From the NCBI GenBank assembly GCA_002421585.1, contig DIKD01000052.1, positions 1 through 15,524 of the forward strand: a stretch of DNA of 15,524 bases, written 5' to 3'. The position numbers and the translations under genes are program-made. Within the stretch, counting starts at the first letter, position 1, and each line of letters starts with the position of its first letter. Of this stretch, positions 7,833-14,736 are shown piece by piece. Origin of the DNA: Dehalococcoidia bacterium UBA5627 (lineage in GTDB: Bacteria; Chloroflexota; Dehalococcoidia; Dehalococcoidales; UBA5627). The notes under the pieces were generated by a model. The model had not been told where the DNA came from. It was given only the letters and a program-made list of their open reading frames with translations, and searched no databases.

Positions 7833-9314
7833 TTATTCCTTCTCCCGGAGCTGTGGGAAAAGTATAACTTCTCGTATTGATTGCTGGTTGGTTAAAAGCA
7901 TTACCAGTCTATCGATACCTACTCCTAAACCACCGGTTGGCGGCATACCGTAAGCCATCGCAGTCAGGAAGTCTTCGTCAATAACTTCCTGTTCTTCATC
8001 TTTGCCGCGGCTTCGCTGCTGGTTAACAAATCTCTGCCTCTGGTCAATAGGGTCATTTATTTCCGAAAAAGCATTCGCCAGTTCCATACCGCACACATAA
8101 GCTTCAAATCTCTCTACTATATTATCATATCCCGGTTTCTTCTTGGCAAGGGGTGACATATCCAGCGGATAATCGTACAGAATGGTCGGTTGTATCAGAT
8201 GCGGCTCTACAAAAGCAGAAAGCAGTTCGTCTATCAACCTGCCGCGGTCTTTTGCGGGGTCTACTTCCATATTCAACCTCAGCATTTCATTTCTAAGTGA
8301 AACAACGTCAGGAAATTGCAGGAAATCTATTCCGCTGTATTTTAAAATCGTTTCTCTTAAATCCAACCTTTGCCAAGGTGGTGTGAAATCGATGGCATTA
8401 TCTCCGTAATTAAATTTAAAATTGCCGGATATTTCCTTTATAACGTAGGAAACCATATTTTCCAGCATATCCATTACATCTTTATAATCGGCATAAGCCT
8501 GATAACTTTCGAGCATGGTAAACTCAGGATTATGCTTGATAGACAGTCCCTCATTACGAAAAATTCTTCCCAGTTCATATACCTTATCGAATCCGCCTAC
8601 AATCAATCTTTTCAGATGAAGTTCCAGGGCAATACGTAAATAGAAATCGCAATCCAGCGAATGGTGGTGAGTAATAAACGGCCTGGCGAGGGCTCCGCCG
8701 GCAGACGGTTGAAGCACAGGTGTTTCAACCTCTAAAAAACCGTTGGTATTCAGATAGTTCCTGATAGACGCTATTATTCGGCTGCGCATCCGGAAAGTAT
8801 CTTTAACTTCCTGATTGCTGATAAGGTCAAGGTATCTCTGACGATGCCTGGCATCCACATCCTGCAAACCGTGATACTTTTCCGGTAGCGGCAAAAGTGA
8901 TTTGGATAAAAGAACAAACTTTTCTACGTGAATAGTAGGCTCGCCGGTCCTGGTTCGCATTAATCCGCCCTTGACACCGATAAAATCACCTATATCGAGG
9001 TCCTTGTATAGTTCCGCTGAAGCTTCATCCCCAAGTACAGTATTGGTAAATATTATTTGTATTTTACCGGAACCGTCCTGAAGATCTAAAAAAGAGCTTT
9101 TCCCCATTTTTCTTATAGCCATAATACGTCCGGCTATGCTGATTGTATCGGGGCTTGTTTTTCCTGTATCTTCGTTGTTTTTCAGTAGCTCCTTAGCTTC
9201 TTCGGCAGTGTGGGTACGTTCATAACTCCGGGGATACGGGTCTATTCCGCGATTCTTAATTCTTTCCAGTTTTTCCAATCTCTGTTGGGTCAAATCGTCT
9301 AATCTCGAAGCCAT
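7833..9314 (-). CDS. lysS: Lysine--tRNA ligase (class II)
   Basis: Class II LysRS; charges tRNA-Lys in the cytoplasm. I start it at the ATG at 9314 (MASRLDDLTQQ), preceded by AAAGGA, giving 493 residues, the usual length. The frame is open upstream to 9410, but those 32 extra residues are AT-rich and unlike the family, and would contain the promoter. An OB-fold anticodon-binding domain occupies about 55-140 (ISIAGRIMAIRKMGKSSFLD). Motif 2 is GRIFRNEGLSIKHNPEFTMLE (249-269), followed by residues that bind ATP and lysine. Motif 3 is GGLGVGIDRLVMLL (461-474), then REVILFPQLR near the C-terminus. It lies 123 bp after recO with its own promoter and is followed directly by serS. Confidence 0.97.
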   Translation of the reverse strand: MASRLDDLTQQRLEKLERIKNRGIDPYPRSYERTHTAEEAKELLKNNEDTGKTSPDTISIAGRIMAIRKMGKSSFLDLQDGSGKIQIIFTNTVLGDEASAELYKDLDIGDFIGVKGGLMRTRTGEPTIHVEKFVLLSKSLLPLPEKYHGLQDVDARHRQRYLDLISNQEVKDTFRMRSRIIASIRNYLNTNGFLEVETPVLQPSAGGALARPFITHHHSLDCDFYLRIALELHLKRLIVGGFDKVYELGRIFRNEGLSIKHNPEFTMLESYQAYADYKDVMDMLENMVSYVIKEISGNFKFNYGDNAIDFTPPWQRLDLRETILKYSGIDFLQFPDVVSLRNEMLRLNMEVDPAKDRGRLIDELLSAFVEPHLIQPTILYDYPLDMSPLAKKKPGYDNIVERFEAYVCGMELANAFSEINDPIDQRQRFVNQQRSRGKDEEQEVIDEDFLTAMAYGMPPTGGLGVGIDRLVMLLTNQQSIREVILFPQLREKE

Positions 9315-9381
9315 AATAATCCTTTTATATTTTATAATGAACGATATATTAATGTTGGGGTTATTTGATATGTAACTTTTA

Positions 9382-9410
9382 AGTTTATTCCAGATATTAT
9401 ATTTTATCAA
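9382..9410 (-). promoter_or_regulatory. Promoter of lysS-serS
   Basis: On the minus strand, TTGATA (9410-9405, five of six consensus bases) and TAAACT (9387-9382, four of six) are exactly 17 bp apart. Transcription would start near 9375, leaving a leader of about 60 nt. That is too short for a T-box leader, and none of its conserved parts is seen. Confidence 0.45.
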
Positions 9411-9437
9411 GTAATTATAGTAAAGCTATGATGTTTG

Positions 9438-10199
9438 TCAGGCACACCTTTTCAGTGTTTCCAGCCATGTGAGCGACTTAATGTCTTTTTCAAGCAAATA
9501 TTTTATATACGTGCGTATCAGCCTTTCAAGCTCAATACTTAGCTCTCTAGTCATTTTAAGCCGTCTGATGGTATTATAATTGCCATCCTGCAATAACCTG
9601 AAAATCTTAAGTCCGTTTATTGAAAGCGGATAGCTGAAATTACCGTTTCTTGCGCATGAGGGACAGTTTATACCTCCTGCACTTGGACAAAATTGATTTG
9701 TTACCGGTTTTAATTGCGTATGGCATGAGACGCACTGCTTGAGTTGCGGACGATAACCAAGATTATCAAGCAGTTGAACTTCAAAATAACGTAGAACTAA
9801 TTCACGATTCCTTTCGGTGGATAGTTTATCCAGTACATCAAGGAGCATTCGGAAAAGAGGGTAATCTTCTATTCCTTCCCCTGTAAATTGATTTAACAAC
9901 TCTATTATATAAAGGGCGTACGAAGTCAACTCCAGGTCGTTTTTTAAGGATATAAAACCGTTAATAGTCTGGCTTCCGGTAACCGTTGCCAGGTTTTTGC
10001 CCCTTACAAATGAAACCATACTGTAGGTGAGCAGCTCCAGATGACCGGACATTTTGCTTTTTGGTTGTCTTACCCCTTTGGCAACTGCCTGTATCTTTCC
10101 AAGATGGGGAGTATAAAAAGTCAGGATTCTGTCTGCTTCACCCAGTTTGGTTTTTTTGATAACGATGGCTTCGGTCTTATAGTCTCTTGGTTCTGACAT
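9438..10199 (-). CDS. recO: DNA repair protein RecO
   Basis: RecO works with RecR (and RecF) to load RecA onto SSB-coated single-stranded gaps and to anneal strands. The protein has 253 residues. The N-terminal OB-fold is at about 5-80 (YKTEAIVIKKTKLGEADRI, then GKIQAVAKGVRQPKSKMSG), a helical domain follows, and a zinc site has C156-x2-C159 and C179-x2-C182, with an extra cysteine at 171. The four-cysteine site is usual in Gram-positive-type RecO and absent in E. coli RecO. The gene is 83 bp after csaA. That gap holds a T7 run and the palindrome GCAATATTGC (10243-10252) but no GC-rich terminator stem, so read-through from the recR side is plausible. AAGAAG upstream of the ATG is the likely ribosome-binding site. 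Having recR and recO in one block fits their joint function. Confidence 0.93.
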   Translation of the reverse strand: MSEPRDYKTEAIVIKKTKLGEADRILTFYTPHLGKIQAVAKGVRQPKSKMSGHLELLTYSMVSFVRGKNLATVTGSQTINGFISLKNDLELTSYALYIIELLNQFTGEGIEDYPLFRMLLDVLDKLSTERNRELVLRYFEVQLLDNLGYRPQLKQCVSCHTQLKPVTNQFCPSAGGINCPSCARNGNFSYPLSINGLKIFRLLQDGNYNTIRRLKMTRELSIELERLIRTYIKYLLEKDIKSLTWLETLKRCA

Positions 10200-10282
10200 T
10201 TCATACTTCTTAATTTATCTGTACACTAAAAAAACAGGAATTAAGCAATATTGCATCATAGATAATAAGTGGTAATATTTTT

Positions 10283-10630
10283 TCACAATATCCTTTTACC
10301 GACCGGAACATCTCTGTCAGGTTGTATCAGGATAACATCCTGGTAGTCCAATACTACTCCGAGAACTAGTACTTCCGATATAAAATCTGCTACCTGTTTC
10401 GGCGGAAAGTTTACTACAGCTGTTACCAACCTTCCGATCAGTTCTTCTTTGCTATAGCAAGCGGTAATCTGTGCACTGGATTGCTTTAATCCCATTTCTC
10501 CGAAATCAATCCACAACTTATAAGCAGGTTTCCCGGCACGGGGAAAATGCTCAACTTTCGTTATTCTGCCAACCCGTATATCTATCTTTTCAAAATCCTC
10601 ATAGTTTATTAAATGCATTTTTAATCGCAT
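10283..10630 (-). CDS. csaA: CsaA-like tRNA-binding-domain protein
   Basis: A 115-residue single-domain protein of the tRNA-binding OB-fold type (as in the C-terminus of bacterial MetRS). Diagnostic segments are FEKIDIRVGRI (13-23), KQSSAQIT (about 50-57) and VVNFPPKQVADFISEVLVLG (73-92). B. subtilis CsaA, about 110 residues, is reported to have export-chaperone-like activity and is structurally a tRNA-binding homodimer; the physiological role is unsettled. The ATG at 10630 directly follows the recR stop (TAA, 10633-10631), and the AGGAA at the end of recR can serve as ribosome-binding site. A second ATG at 10618 would remove four residues and has no upstream site. Expression is probably coupled to recR. 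Confidence 0.88.
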   Translation of the reverse strand: MRLKMHLINYEDFEKIDIRVGRITKVEHFPRAGKPAYKLWIDFGEMGLKQSSAQITACYSKEELIGRLVTAVVNFPPKQVADFISEVLVLGVVLDYQDVILIQPDRDVPVGKRIL

Positions 10631-11245
10631 TTATTTTAATTCCTGCCTGCCCTCGAGGGCGCGGGTTAAAGTAACGTCGTCGGCATATTCCAGCTCGGTA
10701 CCGAACGGCAACCCTCTGGCAAGCCGTGTGACTTTAATGCCAAGTGGCATTATTACTTTATTAATATACATAGCTGTCTGTTCGCCTTCAAGTGTCGGAT
10801 TGGTGGCAAGAATTACTTCGGATATGTCTTCGTCTTTAAGACGTATCAGCAGCTCGTCAATTCTAATATCATTGATGCCTATACCGTCAGTCGGTGAGAT
10901 AGCGCCATGGAGTACATGATAAAGCCCCCTGTAAATACCTGAGTGTTCCAGCGCCAGGATATCCTGTGGTTGTTCGACAACACAGATACTGCCTTTGTCC
11001 CGCTTTTCGTTACGGCAAATAGGACAAAACTCCGAATCGGCAATGTTAAAACAGACTGAGCAGAGGCGCGTACTATTTTTCAGTGACATAATAGCCTCTG
11101 CCAGAGAGATAACCTGCTCTTTTTGAGTGCGTAACAAATGGTATGTCAAGCGCTGAGCACTTTTAGGCCCGATACCCGGAAGCTTGGCAAGCTCGTGCAT
11201 AAGACGCCTCACCGAATCAGCTGTATTGGATGGATTTACTTCCAA
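10631..11245 (-). CDS. recR: Recombination protein RecR
   Basis: RecR forms a ring-like clamp that, with RecO or RecF, helps displace SSB and load RecA at gaps. The 204 residues show the full family layout. A helix-hairpin-helix LAKLPGIGPKSAQRL is at 19-33 and a C4 zinc finger has C62, C65, C74 and C77. The Toprim domain is at about 86-178, including VVEQPQDILALE and the acidic segment around TLEGE. The C-terminal LARGLPFGTELEYADDVTL is at 175-193. The start is a TTG (11245-11243) with AGAGGA about ten bases upstream; an in-frame stop lies just before it and no ATG is available nearby. It follows ybaB by 14 bp, the classic dnaX-ybaB-recR order. Confidence 0.97.
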   Translation of the reverse strand: MEVNPSNTADSVRRLMHELAKLPGIGPKSAQRLTYHLLRTQKEQVISLAEAIMSLKNSTRLCSVCFNIADSEFCPICRNEKRDKGSICVVEQPQDILALEHSGIYRGLYHVLHGAISPTDGIGINDIRIDELLIRLKDEDISEVILATNPTLEGEQTAMYINKVIMPLGIKVTRLARGLPFGTELEYADDVTLTRALEGRQELK

Positions 11246-11259
11246 TTTATTACTGTCCT

Positions 11260-11568
11260 CTAATCAGTTAATCCGGGGATTTTCATTCCGCCGGTTAATT
11301 TCTTCAGTTTCTCATCTGCTAACTCTTTGGATTTCTCCAAAGCACCTGTTACTGCTTTAAATACCAGTTTTTCAAGGTCGGATGCCTTACCGTTTTCTAC
11401 TGCCTCAGGGGCAATTTTTATGGATAATATTTTCTGCTTACCGTTGGCGGTAACTTTAACCGCACCGTTTCCGGATTCTGCTTCAACCTTCATTTTTTCC
11501 AATTCTTTTTGTGCTTTTTCCAGGTTGCTTTTCAATTGCATTGCCTGTTTCATCATGTTTAAGTCCAT
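11260..11568 (-). CDS. YbaB/EbfC family nucleoid-associated protein
   Basis: A 102-residue DNA-binding protein, helical at both ends with a small beta domain between: NMMKQAMQLKSNLEKAQKEL at 4-23, VKVTANGKQKILSIKIAPEAV in the middle, and LKKLTGGMKIPGL at the C-terminus. The family forms dimers that bind and may bridge DNA; its exact role is still not clear. The ATG overlaps the last 10 bases of dnaX (ATGGACTTAA), and the ribosome-binding site GTGGAGG lies inside dnaX, so translation is coupled. dnaX-ybaB-recR is one of the most conserved gene strings in bacteria. Confidence 0.95.
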   Translation of the reverse strand: MDLNMMKQAMQLKSNLEKAQKELEKMKVEAESGNGAVKVTANGKQKILSIKIAPEAVENGKASDLEKLVFKAVTGALEKSKELADEKLKKLTGGMKIPGLTD

Positions 11569-13208
11569 TTTTCCTCCACTTCTACTATTTGACCGCCCAT
11601 TTTTTGTAATTCATGCACCAGATGGTTTTCTTCGGGTTCGTATACGCAACGAACCTCACACGGATGGCCTATAAAATTACCGATTATTTTGGCGGCGATT
11701 TTATTATTTTCTGCTTGCTCTATTTTGTCCTTATGGACAGGGAATCTGAAAGAAAGTACAACAACTTTATCGTCTAAAGCAACCGGTTTTACACCGGCGC
11801 TCCGTAAAATTGCTAAAGCAGGCGATCTTTTTACATTATCCGGAGCATGCTCAATGACATTCTTCCAGTTGTCATTCAGGTAGTCAAGCTTATTACAGTA
11901 TTCGTTTATGCCCTTGTTATTTACTATAGAATCAGCAATCTCTTCTTCTGCTGCTTTCTTATTTGAATCAGCCTCTGTTTCCGTCTTTTTATTTATATCC
12001 GGTTCTGTAACGGTTGCCCGTTGTTGTTTAAAGCTTTTTTTCTTTGAAACAATTGATTCTGAGGGGTCTTTTGCCTGTTGAATATTTGATAAAGCAGATT
12101 GTCCTCCCACCGGCGCCGAATTTGCCAGTGAACAATCTACTATAGCCAACTCCAGAGGAAGGGTGGAGTAACTATCCAGATTAAGTTCAAGTTTTCCAAA
12201 TGTTTTAATTGCTTTTAAGATTTGTTCGACTGTTGATCTCTCCGCAAGTTCTGCCAGCAAGGTTATTTCTTCGGGAGTAAAATCGAGGTCATTATTATAA
12301 CCGGTCTTTAAAAGAAGTAAACCTCTAAGATAGGCGACAAGCTCCCTGTTCAACTGTTTTAAATCAAAACCATCATCTTTTATAGCATTGATGGTTTGAA
12401 TACCTGCAGTGATATTTGAGCTTATAATATTTTCTACGAGTTCCTTTATACGTTCATTTCCGGTAATCCCCAGCATATCCCTTACTTGATTGAGATTAAT
12501 ATCGGAACCGTAGTGGGTATATATTTTTTCGAGCAGGTTCTCGGCATCTCTGAGGCTGCCGGTAGCGTTTTTTGCCAGAACATTCAATGCTTCCCTGTCA
12601 ATAGTAATACCTTCACTATCGCATATCTGTTTTAATTTATCGGTAATATCGGTTTGACTGATACGATGGAAATCGAAACGTTGGCATCTGGACATAATAG
12701 TGGGCAGGACCTTGTGTGCCTCTGTAGTAGCTAAAATAAATAGAACACTTGACGGTGGTTCTTCCAGCGTTTTTAAAAGAGCATTCGATGCTTCTTTTGT
12801 AAGCATATGGAACTCATCTATGATATAAACCTTGTACTTTGCGTTTCCCGGGGCGTAGTTGACACGCTCTCGCAGATTTCTGATTTCATCAATTCCCCGA
12901 TTGCTGGCAGCATCTATTTCAATTATATCCATCGCTCTGCCTTCAGTAATAGATACGCACATTTCGCACTTGTTGCAGGGCTCACCTTTGCCGTTAGAGG
13001 TGCAGTTAACAGCTTTTGAAAGTATTCTTCCCGTACTGGTTTTACCGGTTCCTCTCGGACCGCAGAAAAGATAAGCATGCGAAACGTGCCCACTGCTAAG
13101 AGCATTTAATAGTGTCTGTGTTACATGCTCCTGCCCGGCCACATCTGCCAGTGTCTGAGGGCGCCATTTTCGATAAAAGACTTGCTGTTCCATAATTTGT
13201 TGATACAT
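11559..13208 (-). CDS. dnaX: DNA polymerase III subunit gamma/tau
   Basis: Clamp-loader ATPase that opens the sliding clamp at primer ends; tau also links the loader to the polymerase. The full-length product has 549 residues. Walker A is GPRGTGKT (50-57), the zinc module has C69, C78, C81 and C84, Walker B is IIDEFHML (129-136), and the SRC arginine-finger motif is near 173-175. Domain III ends about residue 370. Residues 370-440 are a low-complexity charged linker (SKKKSFKQQ, NKKTETEADSNKKAAEEE), followed by a C-terminal domain of about 110 residues (IEHAPDNVKRSPALAILRSAGVKPVALDDKVVVLSFRF is the core). The first ATG (13208) was chosen; MEQQVFYRKWRPQ at residue 7 is an alternative. An A7 run in the linker may yield a short gamma form (see separate entry). 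It is the first gene of the block, with ybaB overlapping its stop. Confidence 0.97.
   Translation of the reverse strand: MYQQIMEQQVFYRKWRPQTLADVAGQEHVTQTLLNALSSGHVSHAYLFCGPRGTGKTSTGRILSKAVNCTSNGKGEPCNKCEMCVSITEGRAMDIIEIDAASNRGIDEIRNLRERVNYAPGNAKYKVYIIDEFHMLTKEASNALLKTLEEPPSSVLFILATTEAHKVLPTIMSRCQRFDFHRISQTDITDKLKQICDSEGITIDREALNVLAKNATGSLRDAENLLEKIYTHYGSDINLNQVRDMLGITGNERIKELVENIISSNITAGIQTINAIKDDGFDLKQLNRELVAYLRGLLLLKTGYNNDLDFTPEEITLLAELAERSTVEQILKAIKTFGKLELNLDSYSTLPLELAIVDCSLANSAPVGGQSALSNIQQAKDPSESIVSKKKSFKQQRATVTEPDINKKTETEADSNKKAAEEEIADSIVNNKGINEYCNKLDYLNDNWKNVIEHAPDNVKRSPALAILRSAGVKPVALDDKVVVLSFRFPVHKDKIEQAENNKIAAKIIGNFIGHPCEVRCVYEPEENHLVHELQKMGGQIVEVEEKWT
12009..12041 (-). promoter_or_regulatory. 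Candidate dnaX slippage site (A7 run plus hairpin)
   Basis: Codons 390-392 read AAA AAA AGC within a run of seven A (12041-12035). A -1 shift, or one extra A added during transcription, gives AAG CTT TAA, so translation stops after two codons at about residue 393. That is just after domain III, where E. coli gamma also ends (431 residues). Twelve bases downstream is the hairpin AACGG-GCAA-CCGTT (12022-12009) with a GNRA tetraloop. Unlike the E. coli heptamer, the base before the A run is the G of AAG, so ideal tandem slippage is not available, and no upstream Shine-Dalgarno stimulator is seen. The event is a hypothesis. Confidence 0.35.
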
Positions 13209-13221
13209 TATACCCTATATG

Positions 13222-13250
13222 GCTATATTTCCCAAAGTAATTAATGACTA
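13222..13250 (-). promoter_or_regulatory. Possible promoter of dnaX operon
   Basis: On the minus strand, TAGTCA (13250-13245) and TATAGC (13227-13222) are spaced by 17 bp, four of six consensus bases each. It sits between the terminator of the upstream gene and the dnaX start, where a promoter is required. The match itself is only moderate. Confidence 0.35.
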
Positions 13251-13274
13251 TTTAAAAACCTAATAAAATAAGCT

Positions 13275-13307
13275 AAAAGAAAAACCCCCTCTGTGTTGAG
13301 GGGGTTT
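13275..13307 (-). terminator. Intrinsic terminator of the tubulin/FtsZ-like gene
   Basis: A perfect 10-bp inverted repeat (arms 13307-13298 and 13291-13282, AAACCCCCTC and GAGGGGGTTT) encloses a 6-nt loop. On the minus strand it is followed by a T-rich tract (TTTTTCTTTT). It begins 22 nt after the stop codon at 13330-13332. It separates this gene from dnaX, which is read in the same direction. Confidence 0.9.
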
Positions 13308-13329
13308 AAATCGAAAACGTTGTTAAAAT

Positions 13330-14502
13330 CTACAGCAGGGTAGGGATATCCTTGCCCAGATCATCAATAGATTTTAGTTTGGAAGCAACATCCTGCTGCC
13401 TCTGTTTAATTACGGGCACGAGGTCTGTCGATGCATTATAATAATTTCTTACCTTTTCTACATCGCTTAACTCGGAGAGTATAACGGTAACATTCATATT
13501 GGTTCCATCTCTGGGATAATCTCCGTTACGGATGATGGCGTTGGGCGCCATATCTCTCATCCAGTCTCCCATCTCTTTTATCATATCCATATTTATATCT
13601 TTAGCGGGGGCTGTAATTAAATACATAGCCCTTGAGGCATCTTTAGGGTTACAACGCGTAGATATTTCACTGATGGCAGCATCCATTGCCTGTACCGCTT
13701 TATGAGTCTGGCTGCTTTTATCTCTGAAGCCGCCTTTTGAACCGAACAAACTGAATCGCTCAATTTTGGATTCCCCGTAACCGATAACAGTCCATCCGAG
13801 CAGTGTTTGTATAATGTCACCGGCATCCAATGTTTTTGCTCCGACATGAGCCGCTTTCTTTTCTTCACCGGCACAAAGCAGATTGTAGAATGGGGCGGCA
13901 ATCAGGGCGTTAATTTTATCAAGGTTATTTTTAAGGGAGAAATCTTTTCGGACATAACGCTGGTTATCAACGAGAATGACCGCATCAGCAACCGAGTATA
14001 TAGATTTAAGGCAAACCGCAGTATTGTATACCGTTCTTTCCTCATTTTGTTCTTCATGTTCGAAAGGTAATACAATCAGACCATATAAAGGTTTATCCAT
14101 ATAACGCTCTTTAATATGCTGAGCGATAATCGGTATTGATCCGGATCCTGTACCGCCTGCAGCGCTGGCAATCAATAGAAAACCATCGGTATCGTAAAAA
14201 CGTTTGGTAGTTCTAAGCGCGTCAACAATCTTATCTGCATCTTCGCGAGCCACCTCGGCACCGAGTTCATTGATTTTTCCTACACCATGGCCGCCTGTTT
14301 TACGCCCGCCGATGAGAATCCTATGTTGATAATCCGCCTTGATGCTGGTTAACCCGCTCAGGTCGGCAGCATCTGTATTGACTGCAAAAATACCGGGTGT
14401 AATTTCAATGCCCCTGTTGCTGATTGCCTTTCTGTTTAAGCGTGAAAATTCATCAGCGATACGACTTCCACACTGTCCGAAACCGATGACTACTAATTTC
14501 AT
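13330..14502 (-). CDS. Tubulin/FtsZ-superfamily GTPase (non-canonical FtsZ-like)
   Basis: A 390-residue protein of the tubulin/FtsZ fold. The N-terminal nucleotide-binding strand is MKLVVIGFGQCGSRIADEF (1-19). The tubulin signature loop is AGGTGSGS (115-122), and a T7 loop with LDAGD (225-229) provides the acidic residues that act on GTP in the neighbouring subunit, so GTP-dependent polymerisation is plausible. It differs from cell-division FtsZ: the start is unlike FtsZ, long insertions surround RILIGGRKTGGHGVG (61-75), and the C-terminus lacks the conserved FtsZ tail peptide. Chloroflexota carry such extra tubulin-like proteins of unknown job, and a cytoskeletal role is inferred. The start at 14502 has the very strong site GGAGGGGGG just upstream; the frame continues to 14550 but without support. 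It has its own promoter and terminator. Confidence 0.85.
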   Translation of the reverse strand: MKLVVIGFGQCGSRIADEFSRLNRKAISNRGIEITPGIFAVNTDAADLSGLTSIKADYQHRILIGGRKTGGHGVGKINELGAEVAREDADKIVDALRTTKRFYDTDGFLLIASAAGGTGSGSIPIIAQHIKERYMDKPLYGLIVLPFEHEEQNEERTVYNTAVCLKSIYSVADAVILVDNQRYVRKDFSLKNNLDKINALIAAPFYNLLCAGEEKKAAHVGAKTLDAGDIIQTLLGWTVIGYGESKIERFSLFGSKGGFRDKSSQTHKAVQAMDAAISEISTRCNPKDASRAMYLITAPAKDINMDMIKEMGDWMRDMAPNAIIRNGDYPRDGTNMNVTVILSELSDVEKVRNYYNASTDLVPVIKQRQQDVASKLKSIDDLGKDIPTLL

Positions 14503-14539
14503 GTTCCCCCCTCCAATTTGTTCATTCGAATCGTAGGCT

Positions 14540-14569
14540 ATTTTAACCACACTTATTTATTATTGTCAA
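14540..14569 (-). promoter_or_regulatory. Strong sigma-70-type promoter of the tubulin-like gene
   Basis: On the minus strand a perfect -35 box TTGACA (14569-14564) and TAAAAT (14545-14540, five of six consensus bases) are spaced by 18 bp. The start of transcription would be near 14533, leaving a leader of about 30 nt that carries the GGAGGGGGG ribosome-binding site. Confidence 0.7.
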
Positions 14570-14579
14570 TATTAAAACA

Positions 14580-14702
14580 GTGCAAAACGACTTAAATACC
14601 GATAAAGCCGTCAAAGATCGAATTCTTAGAGCATTGGCTGATACTTATTCCCATACCATATTAAACTGTAAGTTTATTGAAAAACGTAAGCGTATAAAAT
14701 AA
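14580..14702 (+). pseudogene. Short ORF resembling the start of a winged-helix regulator
   Basis: A GTG-started frame of 40 codons reads MQNDLNTDKAVKDRILRALA then DTYSHTILNCKFIEKRKRIK. The segment DRILRALADTYSHTIL looks like the first helices of winged-helix regulators (pattern ILxALAD-xYSxxIL), but the recognition helix and wing are missing. No ribosome-binding site is visible before the GTG. It may be a decayed regulator gene, a small peptide, or chance. It lies divergent to the tubulin-like gene and starts within 11 bp of that gene's -35 box. I see nothing else in the 14570-14736 gap. Confidence 0.3.
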
Positions 14703-14736
14703 CACAACTGTATGATTTATTTAATCTATAAATATT

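Noticed and set aside
9315..9375. T-box riboswitch leader for lysS
   Set aside because: The predicted leader is about 60 nt, without specifier loop, T-box sequence or terminator hairpin.
9315..9410. N-terminal extension of LysRS from 9410
   Set aside because: Those 32 codons are AT-rich, unlike the family, and overlap a good promoter; the ATG at 9314 has a proper ribosome-binding site.
10205..10282. Terminator between csaA and recO (T7 run, GCAATATTGC palindrome)
   Set aside because: The palindrome is AT-rich with no loop and no GC stem abuts the T run, so it does not qualify as an intrinsic terminator.
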